A DNA stretch of 64,000 nt from assembly GCF_002102185.1 (NCBI RefSeq), contig NZ_LQOW01000004.1, positions 1-64,000 on the forward strand, in the 5' to 3' direction. Source of the stretch: Mycobacterium fragae (GTDB lineage: Bacteria; Actinomycetota; Actinomycetes; Mycobacteriales; Mycobacteriaceae). The notes beneath the pieces are model-generated. The model ran no database searches. It was given only the letters and a program-made list of their open reading frames with translations, and was not told the origin of the DNA. This document shows, piece by piece, positions 1 through 8,491 of this stretch. The translations under genes were made by a program, and so were the position numbers. Every line of letters begins with the position of its first letter. The first letter of the stretch is position 1.

Positions 1-192
1 CACCCGCCGAGAGTCGAGCGCTCAACCTATTCCGATGTCTTGCGACACGCTATTCGCATGTCCTGGAACCACACACCTCCGCCACCGCCACTTTTCAGCG
101 AGAATCGCTGCGGGTCGGCCGGCGTCCGGGCAGGTAGGACCGTTTCGGTTCCGAACGCATGCGGCAAGTGAAATCTCGCAAGGGAGTGGCGC

Positions 193-1088
193 GTGAAGGG
201 ATGCGAAAGTGCATCTCACTGGAGCATCATTAGTTCCGCAAGCACTAACTCTCAGTTAGCGGGCGTATTAGCTGGTTTCCTCGCAGCCGCAATAACCGTG
301 CTATTTGCGTCAACGAGAAAACCGGGCAGCCACACAATCGTGCTGTTTTCTTCTGGCGTTCTCGTATTAGGTCTGGACAGTTACCTCTTCAGCCTCATTA
401 CTGGAACTGATCTCCCCGATCCTCCGGACCCATCGCTGTGCGCCAAAGTGTGGAGTCAAGGCATGGCCGCTACTGGAATGCTCGCCGTTGGCGGTTCGGT
501 TCTAGTCTGTGGTCTCGGTTGGATGCTCGTTACTTATGGTGAATATCTCGCTACCACTGATATGACACGCCCGGTCAGGGTAACCCCGAAGACCTTCCAC
601 TTCTCCGCGTTTATGGGAGTGTCCTGGGTGCATGCCTTTCAGGCGCGATCGTAGTAACAACGACAGGTATGTTGATGTCGCTAAGCGTCTACTACCTGCA
701 GGCCATAAATGATAGACACCTCTGGGTGAGATGGGCGGCAGTGGTTTACGGCCTTCTAATCATTACAGTGTGCGGAATTGTGATAATAGGCCGGACGCTC
801 CCGACGGTCCGAGCACTTAGGCTTGCCGGCGCCAGTACGGTCGAATTTTCAATCGGCAGGTTGCCACAGACAACCTATTGGACTGCAGGTCTAGCCGGTG
901 CGGGTGCGATATTCGCGGGTTTGCTGTCACAGTGGACTTTATGGTCGTGGGTCCACGTCACAGGCGCACTGGTTCTTGCACTTGTCATCCCCGGCCTAAT
1001 AAATCTAGGTATCGCGTCGTCAGTGGCCAAGCCGAGTAGCTCGGCGAGCAACGCAAGGTCTTACCCGTGGTTATTCTGGGTGCCCTGA
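193..1088 (+). pseudogene. Frameshifted multi-pass membrane protein
   Basis: Two reading frames together encode one polytopic membrane protein of about 298 residues with seven hydrophobic segments. The first frame (GTG at 193, stop at 654) carries three, for example around LAGVLAGFLAAAITVLF. The second continues with SVLGACLSGAIVV and three more segments to the TGA at 1086-1088. Adding one G to the GGG run at 615-617 joins the frames exactly, and the hydrophobic segment then reads straight through the junction. This is therefore either a real -1 frameshift or a base lost in the assembly. The DNA is visibly less GC-rich than its neighbours, which suggests acquired or decaying sequence. No family was recognised. 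There is no good ribosome site at the GTG, so the true start is uncertain. Confidence 0.6.
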
Positions 1089-1125
1089 ATGCGCTCGACG
1101 CTGTCTTTGGAATTTCCGAACAAGA

Positions 1126-1659
1126 TCATCGCCACCGAACCCGGGCGCCGCGCTGAATCACAAACCCACGCAGGATGAGGCGTTGCAGCGCCGCTTCGCT
1201 GAGGCCGATGTGGCGCTTGAAACTGTCGACCGGCTGCCACCCGTGGTTGCGGGCCGCGGCGCGCGCCCATTCCTTGGTCTGCCGATCGGTCACGTCCCGC
1301 CCCGAGGGGCGAATGGCTTGGAGCGCCTGAGCACCTGCGTCGATCACCCATCGACGTAGGCGAAGTTCGCGCAGGAGGCGAAGCGGACCCCGTGGGTCCA
1401 GACCGACTAGGCGCCGCGCAGTCTCAGTACTGCGGCGATGGCGGCCTGGGGGCGGCCCAGGATGGTATCGGCTCGGTGCTGGTCCGCTGGGTTCAATGGG
1501 TTCGAGGCGGCTCGCCAACATAAGGACGGTCATCAGCGCCGAAGCGACGCCCAGGGCGATCAAGCCGCTTACGAGAAGGTGGGCAGGTACTGCGCTGAGT
1601 AGGGCGACGGCAGCTGTCCCGGCTATCGCGACTACAGCGCCCCGGCGGATCGCACTCAT
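1126..1659 (-). CDS. Hypothetical membrane-anchored protein with basic C-terminal domain
   Basis: A protein of about 177 residues, not assigned to a known family. Near the N-terminus it has two adjacent hydrophobic stretches (GAVVAIAGTAAVALL and LLVSGLIALGVASALMTVLM), which suggests a short membrane hairpin. A basic linker follows, then a compact C-terminal region (TKEWARAAARNHGWQP... SEAALQRLILRG) that looks like a small helical, possibly nucleic-acid-binding, fold. The ATG at 1659 is chosen because it starts just before the first membrane segment. An upstream TTG at 1731 is in frame, and neither has a clear ribosome site. The overlapping plus-strand frame is arginine-rich and looks like a shadow. 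It is divergent from the VOC gene downstream. Confidence 0.45.
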   Translation of the reverse strand: MSAIRRGAVVAIAGTAAVALLSAVPAHLLVSGLIALGVASALMTVLMLASRLEPIEPSGPAPSRYHPGPPPGRHRRSTETARRLVGLDPRGPLRLLRELRLRRWVIDAGAQALQAIRPSGRDVTDRQTKEWARAAARNHGWQPVDSFKRHIGLSEAALQRLILRGFVIQRGARVRWR

Positions 1660-1805
1660 ACCGGGGGTGATGCTACGTCCGGGCTCTTTTCGACCGCAAG
1701 CCTGCGACCTGCGACGACGGGCGGCCCGCAAGGTTTGTGAGTACGCGGACGCTCCGACTGAGCCCAGGTACGGTGGTCGTACGTCGCTGCCATGGGAGCG
1801 TGCTT

Positions 1806-2540
1806 ATGCCAGATCCTTTGTCCGGTCCTCGTTTACGCCAGGTGGCGCTGGTCGCCCACGACTGTGAGAACACCGCCACCGCTCTGCGGGAGACGTTTGG
1901 CTGGCCGGACCCGTTCCACGATCCTGGGGTCGGAGAGTTCGGCCTCGTCAACGCCGTGTTCGCCGTGGGGGACTCCTTCGTGGAGGTGGTCTCTCCCGTA
2001 CAACCCGACACCACTGCCGGGCGCTATCTCGCCCGTCGCGGATCCGACAGCGGCTACATGGCCATATTCCAGATGCCTTCGCTCGAAGAGGCCCGCCGGC
2101 GGGTGAACGATCTGGGAGTGCGCGTGGTCTGGAAGGTCGACCTCGACGACATCGCCGGGACCCATTTGCACCCCAAGGACACCCCGGGGGCGATCGTGTC
2201 CCTCGACTGGGCGTCGCCGACCGACTCGTGGCGGTGGGCGGGACCGGCGTGGACTGGAACAGTGCCGGATCACCCGGCGGGCGGTATCGCCGGCATCACG
2301 GTCGAGGTGCAAGAACCGGCCGAGGCGGCCCGGCGGTGGGCCCGCGTTCTGGGTCTCGACGCCGAGGTTGAGGATGGGGTTGCGCACGTCCGGCTGGACC
2401 CGGCCGGCCAATCCCTGAGGTTCGTCCCTTCGGTTGACGGCCGGGCCGAGGGCATCACCGAAATCTGGTTGACACCCGGCTTGCCGGGCCTGCCGAACGG
2501 TAGCGGCCCGGTCGCCGAGATCGGCGGCGTGCATTCGTAG
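1806..2540 (+). CDS. VOC (glyoxalase/bleomycin-resistance fold) family protein
   Basis: A 244-residue cytosolic protein with two vicinal-oxygen-chelate modules. The first begins LRQVALVAHDCENTATAL and continues with a loop containing VNAVFAVGDSFVEVVSP. The second starts near GIAGITVEVQEPAEAARRW. Such proteins bind a metal and act as lyases, isomerases or dioxygenases, but nothing here fixes the substrate. The ATG at 1806 is preferred over the in-frame upstream start because a GGGAG lies about 8 bases before it (1793-1798). It is followed 10 bases later by an enoyl-CoA hydratase gene, so a two-gene acyl-CoA or small-acid catabolic operon is likely. That link is inference from context. Confidence 0.8.
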   Translation: MPDPLSGPRLRQVALVAHDCENTATALRETFGWPDPFHDPGVGEFGLVNAVFAVGDSFVEVVSPVQPDTTAGRYLARRGSDSGYMAIFQMPSLEEARRRVNDLGVRVVWKVDLDDIAGTHLHPKDTPGAIVSLDWASPTDSWRWAGPAWTGTVPDHPAGGIAGITVEVQEPAEAARRWARVLGLDAEVEDGVAHVRLDPAGQSLRFVPSVDGRAEGITEIWLTPGLPGLPNGSGPVAEIGGVHS

Positions 2541-2550
2541 TGCGTGCACC

Positions 2551-3372
2551 ATGACCGCCCTCGACACTGGCACTGACGATCTCTTGGCCGAGGTGGCCGA
2601 CGGCGTCGCTGTGATAACCATGAACCGGCCGTCTCGGCGCAACGCCTTCTCGGACGACATGCTCGATGCGTTGGGACGCGTCCTGGCCCAGGTCGAACTC
2701 AGCGATGAGGTTGGGTGCGTGGTACTGACTGGAGCAGGCGGCGCCTTCTCGGCTGGGGGCGATGTGAAGGCGATGGCCGATCGGGGATCTTCAGGTGCGA
2801 CGTCGGTGCCGGTCGACGTGGCGATTCACCGGCAGCGTCTGAACCAGCAGGCGACCAGCGGGAAGCTGTGGCGGATGCCGAAACCGACCATCGCACAGAT
2901 TCCCGGCCCCGCCGCGGGCGCCGGCTTTGCGCTCGCCTTGGCCTGCGATCTCAGGTACGCGGCCGAAACTGCCATCTTCACCACCGCTTTCGCTCGCGTC
3001 GCCTTCGCCGGCGATTACGGCGGAACCTGGTTCTTGACCAGACTGGTCGGCCCGGCGAAAGCCAAGGAGCTCTACTACTTTTCGGAGCGGCTCACAGCCG
3101 GTCAGGTCGAGAAGCTGGGTTTGGTCAACGCCGTGTTCCCGGCCGACGAACTCGACAGAGAGGTGATGGACCGGGCCCGGAGGTTGGCCGGGGGCCCGTC
3201 GATCGCCTACCGCTACATGAAAGAGAACCTCAACCGTGCGGTCCACGGGAACCTCGAGGAATGCATGGACCTCGAGGTCACACACCACATCCATACGGGT
3301 TTGACAGAAGACCACCGGGAAGCGGCGCAGGCGTTCGTGGAGAAGAGGGAGCTTCGGTTTCGCGGTCGCTGA
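2551..3372 (+). CDS. Enoyl-CoA hydratase/isomerase (crotonase) family protein
   Basis: A 273-residue crotonase-fold enzyme. Visible hallmarks are the N-terminal VAVITMNRPSRRNAFSDDM, the first oxyanion-hole loop GGAFSAGGDVKAMA, and the second oxyanion loop around PGPAAGAGFALALACDLRYA. The family binds acyl-CoA and hydrates or isomerises 2-enoyl thioesters in beta-oxidation. The catalytic position on the following helix (RVAFAGDYGGTWFLTRLVG) carries Asp rather than the usual Glu pair, so a plain hydratase role is not certain. Length is normal for mycobacterial EchA proteins. It probably forms an operon with the VOC gene 10 bases upstream, and its stop faces the convergent secreted-protein gene 26 bases away. 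Confidence 0.88.
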   Translation: MTALDTGTDDLLAEVADGVAVITMNRPSRRNAFSDDMLDALGRVLAQVELSDEVGCVVLTGAGGAFSAGGDVKAMADRGSSGATSVPVDVAIHRQRLNQQATSGKLWRMPKPTIAQIPGPAAGAGFALALACDLRYAAETAIFTTAFARVAFAGDYGGTWFLTRLVGPAKAKELYYFSERLTAGQVEKLGLVNAVFPADELDREVMDRARRLAGGPSIAYRYMKENLNRAVHGNLEECMDLEVTHHIHTGLTEDHREAAQAFVEKRELRFRGR

Positions 3373-3398
3373 CGCGCGGCGCTACCGCGGCAATCACC

Positions 3399-3638
3399 CT
3401 AGGGCGGGCCGAACCGATCGCAGATCGCCACACACATTCCTGCAGCGGGAATGGCCACCCATTGCAGTTGTCCATCCGCTTGGCGCACGCACTGTATCGG
3501 GCCGGTGTCCCCCCATAGTTTCGTGCCTTCTGTCGAACATGGTTGAAAGTCGGCATGCGCTGGGCTGCTCTCGATGAGGACGACGCATGGAGCGACCGCC
3601 GTCAATATCGCGAAGACGACGAACCTCAGTGCCTTCAT
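3399..3638 (-). CDS. Small secreted cysteine-containing protein
   Basis: A 79-residue precursor with a clear Sec signal peptide (MKALRFVVFAILTAVAPCVV, ending ...SSPAHA before DFQPC), leaving about 50 mature residues with four cysteines (QPCST, IQCVR, GMCVAICD). This suggests two disulfides in a small exported protein. The family was not recognised. The ATG at 3638 is chosen over an in-frame upstream GTG because AAAGG sits about 8 bases before it. It lies about 95 bases downstream of the Rv0455c-like gene on the same strand and may share its transcript. Confidence 0.68.
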   Translation of the reverse strand: MKALRFVVFAILTAVAPCVVLIESSPAHADFQPCSTEGTKLWGDTGPIQCVRQADGQLQWVAIPAAGMCVAICDRFGPP

Positions 3639-3732
3639 GACCAGCACCTTTCTGTAGCAACAGCGCCGAACGACAGCAAACAGGATGAAGCGGCACGCTC
3701 GGCGAGGGCAGGCGAACTATCCCGAAAAAGCC

Positions 3733-4191
3733 TTATGACCAGTTCCACACCGACATGTCGCCGGGCGGGTAGTTGTTGCACACGTCTGTCGCCTTGGCTA
3801 CCACACCTTTGTTGTTGAAGAAGATTTTCATGTGGTTGACCCAGGCCCACGTCAGCGGATCGCCATTGTAGAAGTTTTCTGAGTATTGCCTGCGCTCCGC
3901 CGGTGACAGCGCGAAAAACCAATGCGCCTTGTTTATCGTCGCCTGCTGAACGTTTGGGTGGTTGTTGAAGTCGACCATGTAGCGCTGGTAGTACACCGGG
4001 CTGGTATCCCTTGCGGCCGCCAGATACTGCTCGGCGTCGCAGGTGGTCTGGATCATCCGGCGGGGTACCGGGAAGTCCTCGGTGGAATCGGCTACCGCGG
4101 CCTTGGGGAAGGTCGCGGCGGCGATGCCGAGGCTTACCAAAAGGGCCAGGAACCAGACGCCTGCACGCAGGCTAGATGTCAGCCGGAGCAT
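3733..4191 (-). CDS. Secreted DUF5078 protein, Rv0455c-like
   Basis: A precursor of about 152 residues with a hydrophobic signal peptide ([20 protein letters not shown], cleaved near AVADS). The mature part closely resembles what I recall of M. tuberculosis Rv0455c: [22 protein letters not shown], an [21 protein letters not shown] segment split by short turns, and a C-terminal NMSVWNW-like end (here DMSVWNWS). The two cysteines (TTCDAE and TDVCNNYP) match the disulfide pair of that protein. Rv0455c is reported to be needed for mycobactin secretion with MmpL4/MmpL5. Whether this copy does the same is inference. The ATG at 4191 gives a normal signal peptide; a longer in-frame start exists at 4242. 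Confidence 0.82.
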   Translation of the reverse strand: MLRLTSSLRAGVWFLALLVSLGIAAATFPKAAVADSTEDFPVPRRMIQTTCDAEQYLAAARDTSPVYYQRYMVDFNNHPNVQQATINKAHWFFALSPAERRQYSENFYNGDPLTWAWVNHMKIFFNNKGVVAKATDVCNNYPPGDMSVWNWS

Positions 4192-4448
4192 GTCGATTAC
4201 CGTAACACTCTCAGGGTCTGCAGGGACAGGAAACGAGATCAATAGCCGATGTTACTACGTGCGGCTACCTGGGACGATGGCGCGGTTGGCGTCGCCCGCA
4301 GGCCCCCGTAATCGCCGAACGGGCGGTCCCTTTTCATCGCGGCCCGCGCTGGTGCGTCTCGGCAGTGCGGATGGAGTCAAGCGCGTCGTATCGGAGCTGG
4401 CGCAGCGATATGCCGGACACCGCTGACCAGCAGTGAAACCATACTGAC

Positions 4449-7400
4449 GTGTACCACAGCGGGGATGGCGGCGCTGGTTTGACCACGACAGGGCTGGTCT
4501 GTGGCTCTTGTGGCGCGCAGTCAGGCCCGACTGCGAAGTTCTGCGGCGAGTGCGGTGCGCGACTCGCGCAGGCCGCCCGGTCGGCGGAGTACAAGCAAGT
4601 GACGGTCCTTTTCGCCGACGTGGTGCACTCGATGGACATCGCGGCCGCGGTTGGTGCCGAGCGGCTGCGCGAGATCATGGCCGACCTGGCCGATCGCTGT
4701 GCCGCAGTCGTGCGACGGTACGGCGGCACGGTCGACAAGTTCACCGGCGACGGGATCATGGCGGTGTTCGGAGCTCCGGTGGCGCTGGAGGACCACGCGA
4801 TTCGTGCCTGCCTGGCAGGTTTGGGGATTCAAGCCGAAGCACAGCAACTGGCCGCTGATGTCCAGAACCGCGATGGCGTGCAGCTGGAACTGCGGGTCGG
4901 GTTGAACTCCGGACAGGTGATCGCCGGTGAGATCGGTTCCGGGCCTTTCGGCTACACCACCATCGGGGAGCAGGTGGGGATGGCCCAGCGGATGGAATCG
5001 ATCGCGCCGCCGGGCGGAGTGATGCTCAGCGAGTCGACTGCCCGATTGGTCGAGCACGCCGTGGTTCTGAGTGATCCGGAGATGGTAGGCATCAAAGGCG
5101 CGGTCGATCCGGTCGTAGCACGCCGGCTGCTGGCTATCGCCGATCGTCACCCGCGACGTCGCAGTGAGCCGACGTTGGTCGGGCGTCGATGGGAACTCAA
5201 CACCATTACGGCAATTCTCGACGAGGCGATCGATGGGGCCGGCTGCGTCGTCAATGTCATAGGACCGTCCGGAATTGGCAAGAGCCGCCTGGTTCGCGAA
5301 GCCGCCGCGATCGCGGTCGCCCGCGGTGTTGAGGTAATGACAACTCACTGCGAATCGCACGCCCGCGATATTCCCTTGCACGCGTTGGCCCGGCTGCTTC
5401 GGGCGGGGACGCAGACCACCGATCTCGGCGCTGGAACCGCTCGGGCGCGGATACGCGACCGGTTTCCAGATGCGGACCCGGAAGACCTTGTCCTCCTTGA
5501 GGATTTGCTTGGCATTCGGGATCCCCGCGATGCACTGCCCGAGGTCGCGGCCGACGCGCGGCGCCGGCGGTTGTTGACTCTGATCAATTCCGCGTCACTC
5601 GACCGCGATGATCCGGCGCTGTATGTGATCGAGGATGTGCAGTGGATCGATGAGGCCAGCGAATCGATGCTGGCGGAGTTCCTGGCGGTGATTCCGCGAA
5701 CTCGCTCGGTGTCTCTGATCACCTATCGACCGGAGTACCGCGGAGTATTGACCCGGGTGTCCGGCGCGCAGACCATCGCGCTTCGCCCGCTCAGCGATAA
5801 GCACGCGGCAGAGCTGGCCGAAGAGCTGTTGGGTCCTGATCCTTCGGTGGTGTCATTGGCGACGACCGTGGCTGAGCGTGCCGCCGGAAACCCGTTCTTC
5901 GCCGAGGAGATGGTCCGCGACCTCGCGGAGCGGGGCGTGCTGCACGGTGAGCTCGGCACCTACCAATTGCGGAGTCAGACTGCTGATACAAGCGTGCCCG
6001 CCACCCTTCAGGCGACGATCGGTGCCCGCATAGACCGACTCGAGTCGACTGCAAAACGTACATTGAACGCGGCGTCCGTCATCGGAACGGTGTTCGACGA
6101 CGATTCACTGAAGGCCCTGTCCGACGACGTGGATGTGGCTTCTCTGGTAGAGGCGGAACTCGTTGACCAGGTGAAGTTTTCGCCGCGTGCGGTGTATGCA
6201 TTTCGCCACCCGATGATCCGATCGGTGGCCTATGAATCGCAGCTGAAATCAGACCGCGCACAACTGCACGGCCGACTGGCCAGAGCGATCGAGCAGACCG
6301 ACAAGAACGCGTCGTTGATCGCTCAGCACTATGAGGCGGCTGGAAATTTGCGCGCGGCATTTGAATGGCACATGCGGGCAGGAGCGTGGTCCAACAATCG
6401 CGACAATACCGCTGCGCAGACAAGTTGGCGTAGGGCGCAGTTGGCCGCCGATCAGCTGCCGGCTGACGAACCGGATCGGCTGACGATGCGTATCGCGCCA
6501 CGAACGCTGTTGTGCGCGACAGTAGTTCGCTCAAGTGGCAGCCGCGCCGATTCGGGTTTCGACGAACTGCGTGAGCTGTGCACTGCAGCGGGCGACGAGC
6601 GATCGTTGGCGGTCGGCATGGCCGGGCGAGTACTGGAGCTGTTTTTCAACGGCCACCGCCGTGAGGCCTCGGAGCTCGCGACGGAACACGCGCGGCTGCT
6701 CGAGTCGATCGGCGACGCCACTTTGACCATCGCTGTGCTCGGGGCCGCCGCTTCCGTCAAGCACGAGACAGCCGAGATTTCTGAGGTCCTGCGATTGGCA
6801 GAGCGGGTCATTGACCTTGCGCATGGGGACCCTACGATGGGCGGCACATTACAGTCGGGCTCCCCATTGTCGATAGCTACCGCGCTGCGCGGCCTTGCGC
6901 GTTCGTACTTGGGTATCGGCGGCTGGAAAGACGACTTCCGTCAGGCAGTCATCATGGCCAGACCATTCGAGGCGGTCGCACGCACAGGTGCGATGTTTCA
7001 CGCAGATATCGTTGCCACGATCAACGGAGTGGCGCTCCCCGATGAGATGACGCTGCGCGAAACCGCGGAAACGTTGACGCTTGCAGAGCAATCCGGTGAG
7101 GATGTGGCGCTTGGCCTTGCTCGATGCAACCGAGGGGTTGCTTTGGTGCACGGGAACGGCACTTCCCGCCAGCTCGGTGTGGAACTCCTCTCGGAAACCC
7201 GTGACGCCGCATTGCAGCGTCGATACTCCATCACCGGCATACAAACGATCGACGTCGTTCTTGCGCAGGAACGGCTGATGTCGGGTGACCTCAGCGGCGC
7301 CATCGAGTTGTCGCGGCTCCCACTGGACGAGTTGTTGGATGAGGGTGGGTTGGTGTGGGTCCCGGCAGCCACCGCGGTATTGGTGGAGGCACTGCTGCAG

Positions 7401-7634
7401 CGTGGCGGTGCCGAAAACGTCCAGGAAGCGCGGCATGCGATCGACCGGTTGGCGGCGGCGCCTTTTGAACCCGGGCTTGTGCTGCGAGACATCTTCCTTC
7501 TGCGGTTGCAAGCACTGCTGGCACGCGCGCAAGGCGATGAGGATGTCTACCGGAACGCCCGAGATCGCTACCGCGAGATGGCCACCCGGCTGGGGTTCGA
7601 AGGGCACATCAAGTACGCCGAGGCGATGCCGTGA
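4449..7634 (+). CDS. Zinc-ribbon class III cyclase-AAA ATPase-TPR regulator
   Basis: A 1061-residue soluble multidomain signalling protein. Order: a four-Cys zinc ribbon (C18, C21, C32, C35), a class III nucleotide cyclase domain at about 46-220 (VTVLFADVVHS, DKFTGDGIMAVFG), an AAA/STAND-type ATPase with Walker A GPSGIGKS near 272 and a Walker-B-like VIEDVQWIDEAS near 390, then a long helical TPR-like region to the end. The cyclase keeps both metal Asp residues and the purine-specifying Lys (DKFTGDG). In the motif normally reading GDxVNxAAR it has GEQVGMAQR, so the transition-state Asn is replaced by Gly and activity is doubtful. No LuxR domain is present. The GTG start at 4449 lacks a clear ribosome site. 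The stop overlaps the next gene by 4 bases. Confidence 0.9.
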   Translation: MYHSGDGGAGLTTTGLVCGSCGAQSGPTAKFCGECGARLAQAARSAEYKQVTVLFADVVHSMDIAAAVGAERLREIMADLADRCAAVVRRYGGTVDKFTGDGIMAVFGAPVALEDHAIRACLAGLGIQAEAQQLAADVQNRDGVQLELRVGLNSGQVIAGEIGSGPFGYTTIGEQVGMAQRMESIAPPGGVMLSESTARLVEHAVVLSDPEMVGIKGAVDPVVARRLLAIADRHPRRRSEPTLVGRRWELNTITAILDEAIDGAGCVVNVIGPSGIGKSRLVREAAAIAVARGVEVMTTHCESHARDIPLHALARLLRAGTQTTDLGAGTARARIRDRFPDADPEDLVLLEDLLGIRDPRDALPEVAADARRRRLLTLINSASLDRDDPALYVIEDVQWIDEASESMLAEFLAVIPRTRSVSLITYRPEYRGVLTRVSGAQTIALRPLSDKHAAELAEELLGPDPSVVSLATTVAERAAGNPFFAEEMVRDLAERGVLHGELGTYQLRSQTADTSVPATLQATIGARIDRLESTAKRTLNAASVIGTVFDDDSLKALSDDVDVASLVEAELVDQVKFSPRAVYAFRHPMIRSVAYESQLKSDRAQLHGRLARAIEQTDKNASLIAQHYEAAGNLRAAFEWHMRAGAWSNNRDNTAAQTSWRRAQLAADQLPADEPDRLTMRIAPRTLLCATVVRSSGSRADSGFDELRELCTAAGDERSLAVGMAGRVLELFFNGHRREASELATEHARLLESIGDATLTIAVLGAAASVKHETAEISEVLRLAERVIDLAHGDPTMGGTLQSGSPLSIATALRGLARSYLGIGGWKDDFRQAVIMARPFEAVARTGAMFHADIVATINGVALPDEMTLRETAETLTLAEQSGEDVALGLARCNRGVALVHGNGTSRQLGVELLSETRDAALQRRYSITGIQTIDVVLAQERLMSGDLSGAIELSRLPLDELLDEGGLVWVPAATAVLVEALLQRGGAENVQEARHAIDRLAAAPFEPGLVLRDIFLLRLQALLARAQGDEDVYRNARDRYREMATRLGFEGHIKYAEAMP

Positions 7635-8491
7635 CCGCCGCTGGGCGAGTCGAAGGCAAGGTCGCGTTCATCACCGGGGCAGCGCGCGGTCAAGGCCGCG
7701 CGCATGCGGTGCGATTGGCGCAAGAGGGTGCGGACATCATTGCCATCGACATCTGCAAGCCGATAGAAGGGTTCTTGAACCCGCCATCCACACCGGCAGA
7801 TCTGGCCCAGACCGCGGACCTGGTCAGGCGCCACAACCGCCGCATTGTCACCGCCGAAATCGACGTTCGTGACTACGACGCGCTCAAAACCGCAGTCGAC
7901 AACGGGGTAGACGAGCTGGGCCGGCTCGACGTGATCGTAGCCAATGCAGGCATCAGCAACGCCGGCAGCGACGACGGCGACACCCTCGACAAGGTCAGTG
8001 AACAAGACTGGCAGGACATGATCGATGTGAACCTGTCGGGCGTGTGGAAAACCGTGAAAGCCGGTGTGCCACATATATTGTCGGGCGGTCACGGGGGCTC
8101 GATCGTGCTGACGAGCTCGGTCAACGGGTTCAAGGCGTATAGCAATCTCCATCTCGGTCATTACGTCGCGTCCAAGCACGGTGTCGTCGGCCTCATGCGG
8201 GCCTTCGCGGTCGAACTGGGTCAGCACATGATCCGCGTCAACTCGGTGCACCCCACGTTCGTGAACACTCCGATGCTGCTGAACGAAGGACTGTACAAAT
8301 TGGTCCGCCCCGACCTGGAGAACCCCGGCCCCGATGATTTGGCCCCGTTTTGCCAGACGTTCCACACGCTGCCGATCCCATGGGTCGAGGCGGAAGACAT
8401 CAGCAACGCTGTGCTGTTCCTCGCGTCCGACGAATCCCGCTACATCACCGGCGTCACACTGCCGATCGATGCGGGACAGTGCCTCAAGTAG
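7631..8491 (+). CDS. Mycofactocin-coupled SDR family oxidoreductase
   Basis: A 286-residue short-chain dehydrogenase. The glycine-rich nucleotide motif is GKVAFITGAARGQGRAHAV. The insert after the second strand (DICKPIEGF... TADLVRRHNRR) is typical of the mycofactocin-dependent SDR subfamily, which retains NAD tightly and passes electrons to mycofactocin. Further landmarks are NAG at the end of strand 4, catalytic Ser in VLTSSVNG, and YVASKHG (Tyr-x3-Lys). The substrate is probably an alcohol but is not identifiable. The GTG start overlaps the stop of the cyclase-ATPase gene (GTGA), so the two are translationally coupled. Its 3' end overlaps the convergent reductoisomerase-like gene by 8 bases. 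Confidence 0.9.
   Translation: MTAAGRVEGKVAFITGAARGQGRAHAVRLAQEGADIIAIDICKPIEGFLNPPSTPADLAQTADLVRRHNRRIVTAEIDVRDYDALKTAVDNGVDELGRLDVIVANAGISNAGSDDGDTLDKVSEQDWQDMIDVNLSGVWKTVKAGVPHILSGGHGGSIVLTSSVNGFKAYSNLHLGHYVASKHGVVGLMRAFAVELGQHMIRVNSVHPTFVNTPMLLNEGLYKLVRPDLENPGPDDLAPFCQTFHTLPIPWVEAEDISNAVLFLASDESRYITGVTLPIDAGQCLK

Noticed and set aside
4192..4448. Possible small gene in the gap before the first cyclase
   Set aside because: The open frames there are shadows without ribosome sites or family features. Nothing else was seen in these 257 bases.
4521..5381. A 286-residue open frame on the minus strand
   Set aside because: It is antisense to the cyclase domain of the 4449 gene, rich in His/Arg/Gly, with no recognisable motif. 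High-GC codon bias produces such frames.
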